37,002 nt of DNA from a virus. Positions 37,002 through 37,002 of the stretch are shown here, piece by piece; the stretch's first letter is position 1, and each line of letters starts with the position of its first letter. The position numbers and the translations under genes are program-made. A model generated the notes under the pieces. That model worked only from the letters and a program-made list of their open reading frames with translations, was not told the origin of the DNA and made no database searches. The stretch covers positions 1-37,002 of the IMG/VR virus record IMGVR_UViG_3300009159_006001. One strand, given 5' to 3'.

Positions 37002-37002
37002 G

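Noticed and set aside
1-37002. tRNA genes, insertion sequences or prophage integrase
   Set aside because: No T-loop/anticodon arrangement, transposase motif or recombinase signature was seen by eye; a tRNAscan and HMM search would settle it.

Overview
The window is part of a tailed bacteriophage genome (Caudoviricetes). No bacterial housekeeping, ribosomal or tRNA genes were recognised. Most open genes read as phage replication, recombination, virion or lysis genes, packed tightly with many 4-base ATGA or GTGA overlaps. A candidate two-component spanin (short membrane protein plus overlapping lipoprotein) and a signal-peptide protein suggest a host with an outer membrane; the host itself cannot be named. 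Three putative internal virion (ejection) proteins and the lack of a recognisable tape-measure gene favour a podovirus-like particle. This is inference: the large terminase is not in view, and the genes at both edges are cut.

Layout. (1) 1-7621, plus strand: a cut structural protein, a short citrate-synthase-fold protein, a sulfotransferase-like P-loop protein, three ejection-type proteins, and three small basic phage proteins. (2) 7608-23590, minus strand: a long early/replication operon holding a cytosine-5 methyltransferase (MTase) with an out-of-frame zinc tail, a primase-helicase, a RuvC-like nuclease, SSB, an SF2 helicase, ThyX, a DUF669-like protein, RecE-like and RecT-like recombinases, an HTH protein, a second C5 MTase, and many small unknown ORFs. 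Between several of the small ORFs lie RNA hairpins. (3) 23591-23958: the divergent control region with repeats. (4) 23959-30107, plus strand: terminase-small-like protein, nuclease-like protein, major capsid protein with a strong terminator, fibre-type proteins and a lysis cassette. (5) A bidirectional terminator at 30124-30154. (6) 30171-37001, minus strand: portal (cut), a five-gene carbohydrate/methyl-transfer island, a small protein, and scaffold.

How it works together. The early operon would make a primase-helicase and a single-strand annealing recombination set (RecE-like exonuclease, RecT-like annealer, SSB, DUF669-like protein, RuvC-like resolvase). It also makes ThyX for dTMP and two MTases that may mark phage DNA. 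The late genes build the head, the ejection proteins and the fibres, and open the cell. The portal-scaffold operon also carries two glycosyltransferases, two SAM methyltransferases and a GH130-like beta-propeller protein, joined mostly by ATGA overlaps. This suggests a glycan-modifying pathway expressed with virion assembly.

The strongest points for follow-up are the citrate-synthase-fold protein lacking catalytic residues, the glycan island inside the capsid operon, a duplicated GNRA-loop hairpin with compensatory base changes, a zinc-ribbon coding segment in the wrong frame at the end of the first MTase, and several very short coupled genes found by reading the sequence directly, including a membrane-anchored double CxxCxGxG protein.
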